DNA from: CAYVTV01 sp964563105
GTDB lineage: Bacteria; Bacteroidota; Bacteroidia; Bacteroidales; GCA-2748055
Length of the DNA: 64,000 nt
NCBI GenBank assembly: GCA_964563105.1
Contig: CAZLXM010000004.1
Span: 11,834-75,833 of the forward strand
Direction: 5' to 3'
Below are positions 56,146 to 64,000 of this stretch, piece after piece. The position numbers and the translations under genes were made by a program. Within the stretch, counting starts at the first letter, position 1. Each line of letters starts with the position of its first letter. The notes under the pieces are model-generated. The model saw only the letters and a list, made by a program, of their open reading frames with translations. It was not told the DNA's origin and ran no database searches.

Positions 56146-57573
56146 ATGAGACACGAAACATCACGCACAAAAATCATTGCGACGTTAGGGCCTGCATCTT
56201 CCGACAAGGAAATACTGAGACAATTATTTATTGAGGGTATTGATGCTTGCCGTCTTAATTTTTCTCATGGAACAGCTCAGACACACATAGATAATATAAT
56301 GAAGATCAGGGAACTAAATGACGAAATGAATGCTAATGTAGCAATATTGGCTGATCTTCAGGGACCAAAATTAAGAATAGGAGAGGTTGAAAATAATGGG
56401 GTAATGTTAACAGAAGGAGAAAAATTCCGGCTTGTTACCAAAGAATGTACAGGCTCAAGTAATAAAGTTTATATGAATTATGAACTTCTTCCTAAAGATA
56501 TAAAGCCCGGTGAGATTATCCTTATTGATGACGGAAAAATAAAATTACTTGTAATTTCTACAAATTCAGTCGATGAAATAGAAACAGTTGTTATTCATGG
56601 TGGATTACTAACTTCAAAAAAAGGCGTAAATCTTCCGGGTACCAAAGTATCACTACCAAGCCTGAGCAAAAAGGATATTGAAGATGCAAAACTTGCCCTT
56701 GAATATGATGTAGATTGGATTGCCTTATCCTTTGTAAGGTCAGCAAATGATCTGCTTGAATTAAAAGAATTAATCAGGCAAAGCAACAAAAACACCCGGA
56801 TTATTGCGAAAATTGAAAAACCTGAAGCACTTGAAGAAATTATAGATATAATTGAAATAGCAGATGGCATAATGGTTGCCAGAGGAGATTTGGGAGTTGA
56901 AGTTGATTTTAACCGTATTCCCCTTATTCAGAAAGATATTCTCCAACGCTGTATTGAACACTCAAAACCGGTGATCGTAGCAACACAAATGATGGAAAGT
57001 ATGATCACAAATTTCAGGCCCACCCGTGCAGAAGCCAATGATGTTGCAAATGCAGTCCTTGATGGTGCTGACACGCTTATGCTAAGCGGTGAAACTTCTG
57101 TCGGTAAATATCCGGTAGATGTTATCAGAAGTATGCAAAAAATAATAGACTGGACGGAAGATTATGGCTATCATTATTATATTAATCGCCCTCCCAATGA
57201 ATATTCACGAACTTTTCTTTCAGATTCTATCTGTTATAATGCCTGTATGATGGCAAAACAAACAAATGCTGAGGCTATAGTAATTTTTACCAATTCGGGT
57301 TATACTGCTTTCCAGATTTCATCATTTCGCCCTAAAGCGCACATTTTCGCCTTTACCATGAATCAGGACCTCCTTCCAATATTGTCATTGGTATGGGGAG
57401 TTCGTGCTTTCCTGTCGGAAGGAGATGAAAATATTGATGATTATATTGAACATTCTATCAATTTCCTGAAAGACAGAAATCTGATTAAAGAAGGTGATGT
57501 TGTTGTTCATGCAGGAAGCATACCTATCCTGGAAAGGGGCAGAACAAATATGTTGAAACTAAGTTATATATAA
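56146..57573 (+). CDS. pyk: Pyruvate kinase
   Basis: 475 residues, the normal length. Hallmarks are KIIATLGPASSDKEI at the N-terminus, NFSHGTAQTH, VRGGLL-like B-domain region (VVIHGGLLTSKKGVNLPG), and the signature IIAKIEKPEALEEI with the active-site Lys, then ARGDLGVEV and ATQMMESM. The C-terminal allosteric domain (about 355-475) is present. It makes pyruvate and ATP from phosphoenolpyruvate and ADP. The ATG at 56146 gives the standard start. Confidence 0.97.
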   Translation: MRHETSRTKIIATLGPASSDKEILRQLFIEGIDACRLNFSHGTAQTHIDNIMKIRELNDEMNANVAILADLQGPKLRIGEVENNGVMLTEGEKFRLVTKECTGSSNKVYMNYELLPKDIKPGEIILIDDGKIKLLVISTNSVDEIETVVIHGGLLTSKKGVNLPGTKVSLPSLSKKDIEDAKLALEYDVDWIALSFVRSANDLLELKELIRQSNKNTRIIAKIEKPEALEEIIDIIEIADGIMVARGDLGVEVDFNRIPLIQKDILQRCIEHSKPVIVATQMMESMITNFRPTRAEANDVANAVLDGADTLMLSGETSVGKYPVDVIRSMQKIIDWTEDYGYHYYINRPPNEYSRTFLSDSICYNACMMAKQTNAEAIVIFTNSGYTAFQISSFRPKAHIFAFTMNQDLLPILSLVWGVRAFLSEGDENIDDYIEHSINFLKDRNLIKEGDVVVHAGSIPILERGRTNMLKLSYI

Positions 57574-57651
57574 TTGAAACCTTTATCAGCCTCATCATTA
57601 AATCGTTATTCCAGAGATCCTTAGGGATATAATTTATAGGTCTTTTACTTT

Positions 57652-58158
57652 TTAGTAAAACCGGCCCATGCCCCTGCCGCCAGGTCCAAATCCTCTACCC
57701 ATACCGCCTCTTCCCACTCCCCTTCCCATACCAAACCTGCATACTCCCTGCCTGTATACCGGGGCTATGGAGTCTTGTGCAGCAGGTTCTGAAATATATC
57801 CCTGCCTGTAATACCCCGGACCTAAAAATAAACCTTGTCTGGCGCCCTGACCTAACATTAAGCCCTGTCTGTTTCCGGGACCGAACATAAGACCTGGTCT
57901 GTTACCAGGTCCCAACATAAGACCCTGTCTGTTTCCGGGACCATACATAAGACCCTGCCTCAAAGGCACACATATACATTGGCCACTTTCTAAATAATCA
58001 CATATACCATTATTATTAGCATCAACGTAACAAGGTCCGTATTGTGCACGTGGATCTATGGCAGGCTGCTTCGATTTAGTATCTTGTTTTTGTGCATTAA
58101 TAGATACTGATAATCCCAAAAGAACAATGAAGGTAAAGAATATTCTGATTTTGTGCAT
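57652..58158 (-). CDS. Exported glycine-rich repeat protein with a calcium-loop-like motif
   Basis: 168 residues. A signal peptide (FFTFIVLLGLSVSINAQ) precedes a short cysteine-containing block CYVDANNNGICDYLESGQC, which resembles a DxNxxGxCDxxE calcium-binding loop (EF-hand or thrombospondin-type). Residues about 67-116 are a tandem repeat of the type GPGNRQGLML (four or five copies with M/L/F changes). The end is rich in Gly-Arg (GRGVGRGGMGRGFGPGGRG). I do not recognise a named family. It may be a small surface or periplasmic metal-binding protein. The repeats are also clear at DNA level as units of about 30 bases. Confidence 0.7.
   Translation of the reverse strand: MHKIRIFFTFIVLLGLSVSINAQKQDTKSKQPAIDPRAQYGPCYVDANNNGICDYLESGQCICVPLRQGLMYGPGNRQGLMLGPGNRPGLMFGPGNRQGLMLGQGARQGLFLGPGYYRQGYISEPAAQDSIAPVYRQGVCRFGMGRGVGRGGMGRGFGPGGRGMGRFY
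57840..57970 (-). repeat. Tandem about 30-base repeats inside the glycine-rich gene
   Basis: On the plus strand, units such as ATAAGACCCTGTCTGTTTCC, followed by GGGACC, recur with few changes; they encode the GPGNRQGLM units. Boundaries are approximate. Confidence 0.8.
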
Positions 58159-58328
58159 GTTTGAAAAATATAGTTTTTAAAGATATGATCTGCAAAAATT
58201 ATTTTTTATTAAATTTAGTAACTTTTTGTATAAAAAACAAAAGTATCCTGTTGATCATGATGAATCGTTTTTTTATCCGATATTGAAGTATCTAATACTA
58301 ATAATCCTGAATTAATATCAGATTTTTT

Positions 58329-60788
58329 TCAGGCTGTAGTACTTTCAAATTTCAGGGGATTATTTACTCTTTCATCTAATAAAGCAAAATCCAGTACATC
58401 AAGGATTTTATCCTTATAATGGAAAGTAAGCCCTTCCTTATATATATCTTTTATCTCTTCAACATCTTTAGCATTCTCACCTGAAATAATAATATCGTCA
58501 ATTCCGGCTCTTTTTGCTGCCAGAATTTTTTCTTTTATTCCCCCAACAGCTAATAATTTACCTCTAAGTGTAATTTCACCTGTCATTGCCAGTTTTTTAC
58601 GAACTTTCCTTTGGGTAAAGGCGGATGCAAGCGCTGTAACCATAGTTATACCGGCTGAAGGGCCATCTTTAGGAATAGCTCCCTCCGGAACATGAATATG
58701 AACATTCCACTTTTCGAATATTTCCGGGTTAATATCAAGATAATCAGCATGGGATTTTAAATACTCCAAAGCTATCACCGCAGATTCTTTCATTACATCT
58801 CCCAGATTTCCTGTTAAGGTTAGATTACCTTTCCCTTTACTCAGACTTGACTCTATATACAATATATCACCGCCGGTTGAAGTCCATGCCAATCCGGTCA
58901 CAACTCCGGCAAATTCATTGGATTCATAGCGATCTTTATTATATTTTGGCACCCCCAGAAGATCTTTCAGGTCGCTAACCTTAATAATTTTAGAAAATTC
59001 ATCTCCAAATGCTATCTTTTTCGCAAGTATCCTTAGAACCCGGGCAATTTCCTTATCAAGCTGACGAACACCGGATTCCCGGGTATAAAATTCTGTTATA
59101 TGCTCAATTGTTCCTTTTCCAAATTTTATGTCTTTTTTATTTATACCATGGGCATTATATTGTTTGGGTATAAGATGCCTTTTGGCAATTTCAGTTTTTT
59201 CCTCAACGAGATAGCCTGAAATCTCAATTATTTCCATTCTGTCGAGTAAAGCCGGATTAATTGTTGAAGTAGTATTTGCAGTAGCAATAAACATTACTTT
59301 TGAAAGATCATAATCCAGGCCCAGGAAATTATCATGGAATGCATTATTTTGTTCAGGATCCAGCACTTCAAGAAGTGCCGATTCCGGATCACCATGAAAA
59401 TCACGTCCGGTTTTATCAATTTCATCCAAAACAAAAACCGGATTGGATGAACCGGCCTTTTTAAGATTCTGGATAATTCTGCCCGGCATTGCACCTATAT
59501 ATGTTTTACGGTGGCCTCTGATCTCTGATTCATCATGAAGCCCTCCCAAAGACATTCTGATATATTTCCTGTTTAATGCTGATGCTATCGATTTCCCAAG
59601 TGAGGTTTTCCCAACTCCCGGAGGGCCTGTTAAACAAAGAATCGGAGCTTTCATATCCCCTTTCAGCTTTAATACTGCAAGATGCTCCAGAATTCTGTCT
59701 TTAACATTTTCAAGGCCAAAATGATCTCTGTCTAAAATCCTTCCTGCTCTTTTAAGATCAAAATTATCTTTTGTATAATGATTCCAGGGCAGATCAACTA
59801 AAGTCTCCATATAATTAATCTGCACAGAATATTCAGCTGAAGCAGGATTAAGCCTTTGAAGCTTATCAATTTCTTTCATAAAAGCTTCACGGACTTCATC
59901 AGACCATTTCTTCTTTTTAGCTTTAGCCATAAACCCCTCTATTTCCTGATCAACAGGGCTTCCTCCTAATTCATTCTGTATCATTTTCATCTGTTGATGA
60001 AGCAGGAATTCTCTCTGCTGCTGATCCAGATCATGCTTAACTTTAAGTTGAATATCGTTTTTTAACTCAAGCATTTGTACTTCTTTAGTAAGATATTCAA
60101 GAAGCTTAATACCTCTCTCTCTTAAATTATTTATCTCCAGCAATTTTTGTTTCTCCTGAATTGCCATATCATTGTTGGATGATAGAAAGTTTACAAGGAA
60201 AGAGGAACTTTCAATATTTTTAACAGCAAATGTCGCTTCGGGGGGGATATTGGAAGAGAGCCGTATTATTTTCATGGATATATCCTTTAAAGAAGCAACA
60301 ATAGCTTGTAATTCATCCGGATTATCACTATGAACCTCTTCTATTATTTTAATCCTCGAGGTAAAATATGGTTTTTCTGAAACCATTTCAATAATTTCAA
60401 ACTTTTTCTTCCCCTGAATAATAACAGATGTTGAACCATCAGGCATTTCAAGGATCTTTAAAATTTGTGCCACAGTACCAATTTTATAAATATCATGAAA
60501 TGACGGTTCTTCAATTCCGATATCTTTCTGGGCCACAACTCCGAGTATCTTGTTTTTCTGATATACTTCTTTTATGAGTTTTAAGGATTTTGCCCTTCCA
60601 ACTGTAATAGGGATAATTACCCCTGGAAAAAGAACAGTGTTTCTAAGTGGTAAAACGGGTAGTATATCCGGAAATGTCTGTTTCTGATCTTCCTCTTCAT
60701 CATCTGTAATAATAGGAATATATTCGGTATCTGCATCCATAGTCTGAACTTCAATATAGGCCTTATATTCCTTGTCATGTATCTTCAT
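58329..60788 (-). CDS. lon: ATP-dependent protease Lon (endopeptidase La)
   Basis: 819 residues, the full length of LonA. The N-terminal substrate domain starts LPVLPLRNTVLFPGVIIPI. The ATPase has Walker A GPPGVGKTSLGKS and Walker B VFVLDEIDKTGRD. The protease domain has the catalytic Ser in PKDGPSAGITM and the Lys in GGIKEKILAAKRAG. It degrades misfolded and regulatory proteins. A clear AAGGAGA ribosome site lies before the ATG (60797-60803). A possible extra acidic N-terminus (DDEEEDQKQ) precedes the core, as in other Bacteroidota Lon. Confidence 0.97.
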   Translation of the reverse strand: MKIHDKEYKAYIEVQTMDADTEYIPIITDDEEEDQKQTFPDILPVLPLRNTVLFPGVIIPITVGRAKSLKLIKEVYQKNKILGVVAQKDIGIEEPSFHDIYKIGTVAQILKILEMPDGSTSVIIQGKKKFEIIEMVSEKPYFTSRIKIIEEVHSDNPDELQAIVASLKDISMKIIRLSSNIPPEATFAVKNIESSSFLVNFLSSNNDMAIQEKQKLLEINNLRERGIKLLEYLTKEVQMLELKNDIQLKVKHDLDQQQREFLLHQQMKMIQNELGGSPVDQEIEGFMAKAKKKKWSDEVREAFMKEIDKLQRLNPASAEYSVQINYMETLVDLPWNHYTKDNFDLKRAGRILDRDHFGLENVKDRILEHLAVLKLKGDMKAPILCLTGPPGVGKTSLGKSIASALNRKYIRMSLGGLHDESEIRGHRKTYIGAMPGRIIQNLKKAGSSNPVFVLDEIDKTGRDFHGDPESALLEVLDPEQNNAFHDNFLGLDYDLSKVMFIATANTTSTINPALLDRMEIIEISGYLVEEKTEIAKRHLIPKQYNAHGINKKDIKFGKGTIEHITEFYTRESGVRQLDKEIARVLRILAKKIAFGDEFSKIIKVSDLKDLLGVPKYNKDRYESNEFAGVVTGLAWTSTGGDILYIESSLSKGKGNLTLTGNLGDVMKESAVIALEYLKSHADYLDINPEIFEKWNVHIHVPEGAIPKDGPSAGITMVTALASAFTQRKVRKKLAMTGEITLRGKLLAVGGIKEKILAAKRAGIDDIIISGENAKDVEEIKDIYKEGLTFHYKDKILDVLDFALLDERVNNPLKFESTTA

Positions 60789-60796
60789 TTAATTAA

Positions 60797-60803
60797 TCTC
60801 CTT
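60797..60803 (-). promoter_or_regulatory. Ribosome-binding site of lon
   Basis: AAGGAGA on the minus strand, 8 bases before the ATG at 60788. Such strong Shine-Dalgarno sites are rare in this window, as expected for Bacteroidota. Confidence 0.7.
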
Positions 60804-60989
60804 ATAAGTAAATAACTTTATAAATACTTACTGCTAAATACAGAAAAAGTATTATAATTTCTTTAGAAAAATCCGGTATATAATAAACATACCTGACAAT
60901 TAGTCGGGTATAATGACAAAATAAACCGAAGATCTTTGGAAAAGTAAATAAACAAGTCTTATGCCAAATTGCATATACTAATTAGCTTT

Positions 60990-62174
60990 CTATCTTCTGT
61001 ATTTTTCAGTTATTGTAAATACAGATTCGAAAATTTCTTTATCCTTTTTATCAAAAAGGACATTTTTCATGGACATGGCAATTTTCGCTGTTTCAAGTGC
61101 TTTATCAAGAGAATAAGTTGAAAAGCCCTGTGAACCTCCCCAGCTAAATGAAGGAATAAAATTTCTTGGAAAACCTGTACCAAAAATATTTGCAGACATA
61201 CCAACAACTGTTCCGGTATTAAACATTGTATTAATGGAACATTTTGAATGATCCCCCATTATCAGGCCGCAAAATTGTAAGCCGGTAGGGATAAATCTTT
61301 CTTCTTTATATGACCAGAGTTTAACTTCAGTATAATTGTTTTTTAAATTCGAACAATTAGTATCCGCTCCAATATTGCACCACTCACCCACAACCGAATT
61401 CCCCAGGTAACCATCATGAGATTTATTTGAATAGGCCTGAAGAATACTGTTTTTGATCTCTCCCCCGGCCTGGCAATAAGGACCGATAGTTGTAGGCCCA
61501 TAGATTTTAGCAGAAAGTTTCAGAAGTGAACCTTCACATATTGCAAATGGCCCTCTGATAACACTGCCCTCCATCAATTCAGTGTTCTTTCCTATGTAAA
61601 CAGGACCTTTAGATGCATTAATGGTTATATACTCAGCCTGTACCCCCTCTTCTACAAAAACATTCTCCGGAGATATGATATTATTTGAACCTGAAAGTTT
61701 ATTCGATTTACAAGTTTTTGTAATAATGCCATAATCTCTTATAATCTCCTTTCCGTTTTTCTCAAAAAGATGCCAGGGATGATTAATATAATCAATGTCC
61801 CCTTTGTATTGAATAAGCTCATAATTTTCACGATACAAAGGATTAAATTCATCAAGGGCAGTTTTTCCAAATCTGACAGCAATAAATTTATCTTCCTTAA
61901 TAAGTGCCTGCATCGGTTTCAAAGATTTAAGCGATCCGGCCAGATTGTCTTCAGGCAGAATACTGCCATTAATCAATAAATTGTCAGTCCCGGTATGAAT
62001 GGGATATTTAGATGACAGATAACTCCTGGTATGATAACCATGAATCTCATTGAAATAAAATTTCCACTTTTCACTGATCTTTAATATCCCAATTCTAAGA
62101 TCGGCAACAGGGCGGGCAAAGGTTAAAGGCAACAGGGATTCCCATGAATTGTCTTCAAAAAGTATAATGTTCAT
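60990..62174 (-). CDS. Bacteroidota-type GlmU-like sugar nucleotidyltransferase with left-handed beta-helix
   Basis: 394 residues from the ATG at 62174. A TTG six codons upstream is open but lies just beyond the L31 terminator and is less likely. The protein opens with MNIILFEDNSWESLLPLTFARPVADLR, given here as FEDNSWESLLPLTFARP, the hallmark of the alternative GlmU family of Bacteroidota. The C-terminal half (about 180-340) is a hexapeptide left-handed helix (GPVYIGKNTELMEGSVIRGP, NIGADTNCSNLKNNY). It is expected to give UDP-GlcNAc or another activated sugar for the cell wall. The exact reaction is not proven for this family. Confidence 0.85.
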   Translation of the reverse strand: MNIILFEDNSWESLLPLTFARPVADLRIGILKISEKWKFYFNEIHGYHTRSYLSSKYPIHTGTDNLLINGSILPEDNLAGSLKSLKPMQALIKEDKFIAVRFGKTALDEFNPLYRENYELIQYKGDIDYINHPWHLFEKNGKEIIRDYGIITKTCKSNKLSGSNNIISPENVFVEEGVQAEYITINASKGPVYIGKNTELMEGSVIRGPFAICEGSLLKLSAKIYGPTTIGPYCQAGGEIKNSILQAYSNKSHDGYLGNSVVGEWCNIGADTNCSNLKNNYTEVKLWSYKEERFIPTGLQFCGLIMGDHSKCSINTMFNTGTVVGMSANIFGTGFPRNFIPSFSWGGSQGFSTYSLDKALETAKIAMSMKNVLFDKKDKEIFESVFTITEKYRR

Positions 62175-62204
62175 AAAAAAATTATTTTCCAAAATTAAAT
62201 AAAA

Positions 62205-62240
62205 AAACTCCGGTATTCCTAAAATATCATACCGGAGTTT
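62205..62240 (-). terminator. Rho-independent terminator of the L31 gene
   Basis: A perfect 12-bp stem (AAACTCCGGTAT/ATACCGGAGTTT) with a 12-base loop, followed on the minus strand by a run of T. It lies 24 bases past the L31 stop codon. Confidence 0.9.
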
Positions 62241-62264
62241 ATTATTTCTGATATAAAAGAAAAA

Positions 62265-62540
62265 TTATTTTTCGGTTTTTTTCTTTTTTTCAAGATGACT
62301 TTTGTAACGGCTCATAAATTTATCAACACGACCGGCAGTATCAACAAGTTTCATCTTACCCGTATAAAAAGGATGTGAAGATGATGAAATCTCCAGTTTA
62401 ATTAAAGGATATTCTTTTCCGTCATCATGAACAATATTTTCTTTCGAAGGAGCTGCAGATCTGGTAATAATAGTATGCCCGTCAGACATATCTTTAAATA
62501 CTACTAATCTGTAATTCTTAGGATGAATATCTTTTTTCAT
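62265..62540 (-). CDS. rpmE2: 50S ribosomal protein L31, type B
   Basis: 91 residues. The sequence MKKDIHPKNYRLVVFKDMSD, then LIKLEISSSSHPFYTGKMKL and VDTAGRVDKFMSRY, is typical of the type B (zinc-free, long) L31. No CxxC zinc site is seen. It is a single gene with a clear promoter and terminator, and the 5' leader of about 115 bases holds a palindrome (AGGCTTACAAGCCT on the plus strand, about 62593-62606) that might be used for autoregulation. Confidence 0.95.
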   Translation of the reverse strand: MKKDIHPKNYRLVVFKDMSDGHTIITRSAAPSKENIVHDDGKEYPLIKLEISSSSHPFYTGKMKLVDTAGRVDKFMSRYKSHLEKKKKTEK

Positions 62541-62661
62541 ATAAAATAATTTAAATTTTAAAAATCACATTATGCCGCATTTAACTGGAATTAAGAGGCT
62601 TACAAGCCTAATAAACATCAATGCCAATCATATGGATTTCATAGCCTTTTTTATGAGTTTG

Positions 62662-62692
62662 CAAAGGTAAGCATAGTAATGAAAAATACAAA
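62662..62692 (-). promoter_or_regulatory. Consensus Bacteroidota promoter of rpmE2
   Basis: On the minus strand: TTTG (62689-62692), 19 bases, then TACCTTTG (62662-62669). Both boxes and the spacing fit the -33/-7 consensus for the primary sigma factor of Bacteroidota. Confidence 0.8.
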
Positions 62693-62737
62693 ATTTTCTT
62701 CCTAAATAATCTTTAATCGAACTATGTATTTACTATT

Positions 62738-63952
62738 TCAGAGAATGTTATCATCAATAACCTGTTTTGCCTTTTTCCTGGCTAAAGGTACATTTACCTT
62801 ATCTGGCATAAATCGTTGAAAAGGTATTGAAGGATCAAGCATATATCTATAGGTGTAATGTGTTTTCGCCCTGACTCCCCCTACCGTTTCATAGAGTGCA
62901 ATCATTTTTGGGTTAAAATCACCAACCCATGACAACTCAATTTCCTGATAGTGAGGCTTATGATCCATCATTTGTTGTAAATTCCAAAATATTCCTGATT
63001 CAACACCTGAATTTTGAAATTTTGGAACTACGCCCGCAACCTGAGCCCTTAATCTGTTTATAGTTTTTGTTTTTGTGTAATAGTAAAATCGAATTTTATT
63101 CAAAAAATGCAATTTTCCATTCAATTTTTTCAGTATTTGATTTATGTCAGGAAATAATATAAAAAATCCAATAGGTTCATTCTTATGATACGCAAACCAA
63201 ATAAGTTCTTCATCCAGTATTGGCTTTGACTTATTCATTCCCTCTCTAATATCAGCCGGGTCAATAGGCCTGAAATCTTCTTTGAAAGCCGACCATGCAC
63301 TGTTATAAATTAAAACCATATCATTAACAAACTTATCAGCTTCTTTCCAATTGAAATGACGAAATGAAAAATCAGGTTTTTTGCTGATCCATTCGGCAAT
63401 TTTCCAAAATCGGCCGGGGAATTTTTTATTCAGGTCGAGGTGATAACTGTATTGTTTAAAATATAACTGAAACCCATAATTTTCGAACAGGCTTTTATAA
63501 TAAGGGAAATTATATGGCATGCCATAAGCAGGATGAGTAAAACCGTCAACTAAAAGCCCCCAGTTACTGTCATTTTCCCCAAAACTTACCGGACCATCAA
63601 CAACCTTAGAACCTTTATTTCGTAACCAGGCTGTAGCCGCATTAAAAAGCAGATTCGCAACCTCCTGATCCTCAATACAATCAAATTGAATTATCCTGCC
63701 AGTTTTTAATAAACCGGAATCTAAATAATTATGGAATGTAGAAATCCTTCCTAAAATTTTATTACTATTATCTTTTATAATCCAGCGACTTGCTTCACCA
63801 TTTTTCAGATGTGTATTTTTTGCAGGATTATACATATCCTTTATTTCATTATCAAGAGGACAAACCCATACAGGATCATTTTTATATAGCACTTTTGGAA
63901 CTCTTATAAAATCTTTTTCCTCTGCTTTTGTGTTAACTTGAATTAGTTTCAT
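62738..63952 (-). CDS. YghO-like GNAT-superfamily protein (paralogue 2)
   Basis: 404 residues from the ATG at 63952; an in-frame TTG (63976) would add eight residues. It matches the same family as the gene at 22308: NDPVWVCPLDNEIKDMYNP, then VVDGPVSFGENDSNWGLLVDGF, followed by a second GNAT lobe (EPIGFFILFPDINQILKKL) and WVGDFNPKMIALYETVGG. The central DGF motif is conserved between the two copies, but much of the rest has diverged. The substrate is unknown. The upstream region continues beyond the window. Confidence 0.75.
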   Translation of the reverse strand: MKLIQVNTKAEEKDFIRVPKVLYKNDPVWVCPLDNEIKDMYNPAKNTHLKNGEASRWIIKDNSNKILGRISTFHNYLDSGLLKTGRIIQFDCIEDQEVANLLFNAATAWLRNKGSKVVDGPVSFGENDSNWGLLVDGFTHPAYGMPYNFPYYKSLFENYGFQLYFKQYSYHLDLNKKFPGRFWKIAEWISKKPDFSFRHFNWKEADKFVNDMVLIYNSAWSAFKEDFRPIDPADIREGMNKSKPILDEELIWFAYHKNEPIGFFILFPDINQILKKLNGKLHFLNKIRFYYYTKTKTINRLRAQVAGVVPKFQNSGVESGIFWNLQQMMDHKPHYQEIELSWVGDFNPKMIALYETVGGVRAKTHYTYRYMLDPSIPFQRFMPDKVNVPLARKKAKQVIDDNIL

Positions 63953-64000
63953 CAGAAAATAATTTAGGTATTTCAATTATTAAGCACATCGTTCTGATGG

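Noticed and set aside
57840..57970. About 30-base repeats as a possible CRISPR array
   Set aside because: They encode the in-frame GPGNRQGLM repeats of an exported protein.

Overview
The window is AT-rich DNA from a member of the Bacteroidota, probably the Bacteroidales/Marinilabiliales side. Signs seen directly are a PorP/SprF-type type IX secretion (T9SS) outer-membrane protein with a type B sorting domain encoded just before it, a TonB-dependent receptor with a DUF4249-type lipoprotein partner, the Bacteroidota-type GlmU-like protein, type B L31, and promoters of the TAnnTTTG class. The exact genus cannot be told from the sequence.

Layout. 1-6.5 kb: the tail of a rhamnosidase-like gene, a Tat-exported DegT-type PLP protein, a fold-type I aminotransferase, a YqhD-like alcohol dehydrogenase and a secreted gamma-glutamyltransferase-like enzyme. 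6.5-17.7 kb: pirin; an envelope operon (unknown secreted protein, TonB receptor, DUF4249 lipoprotein); a minus-strand cluster with an LVIVD propeller lipoprotein, an unknown secreted protein, an ECF sigma factor and a membrane-anchored beta-barrel protein in the anti-sigma position; then a serpin lipoprotein. 17.9-23.4 kb: cupin, a deleted IS4-like element, nitronate monooxygenase, DEAD-box helicase, tRNA-Asp and a YghO-like acyltransferase. 23.7-34.1 kb: a large protease-propeller-barrel fusion, ribulokinase divergent from an SSS transporter, an M1 peptidase, a DUF1858-like small protein and HldD.

34.1-36.7 kb is a scarred segment. Short tandem repeats and two broken transposase genes (one an N-terminal piece, one an IS256-type C-terminal piece) flank a Tat-exported protein with two DUF1284-like cysteine domains.

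36.8-49.5 kb is the most interesting region. It holds a 3037-residue surface protein with nine tandem PPC-like repeats, a 269-residue secreted protein, a 333-residue protein with a type B T9SS sorting domain, and a PorP/SprF protein overlapping it by ATGA. The giant and the small protein end in similar short tails (IES..-L-RR), and neither shows a recognisable type A or B sorting domain. My inference is a T9SS-exported surface fibre or adhesin complex: giant adhesin, small subunit or adaptor, type B anchor and outer-membrane PorP/SprF.

49.6-64 kb is mostly housekeeping: glycosyltransferase and ABC exporter, PurB, NfeD, GNAT, pyruvate kinase, a glycine-rich repeat protein, Lon, the GlmU-like protein, L31 and a second YghO-like protein.
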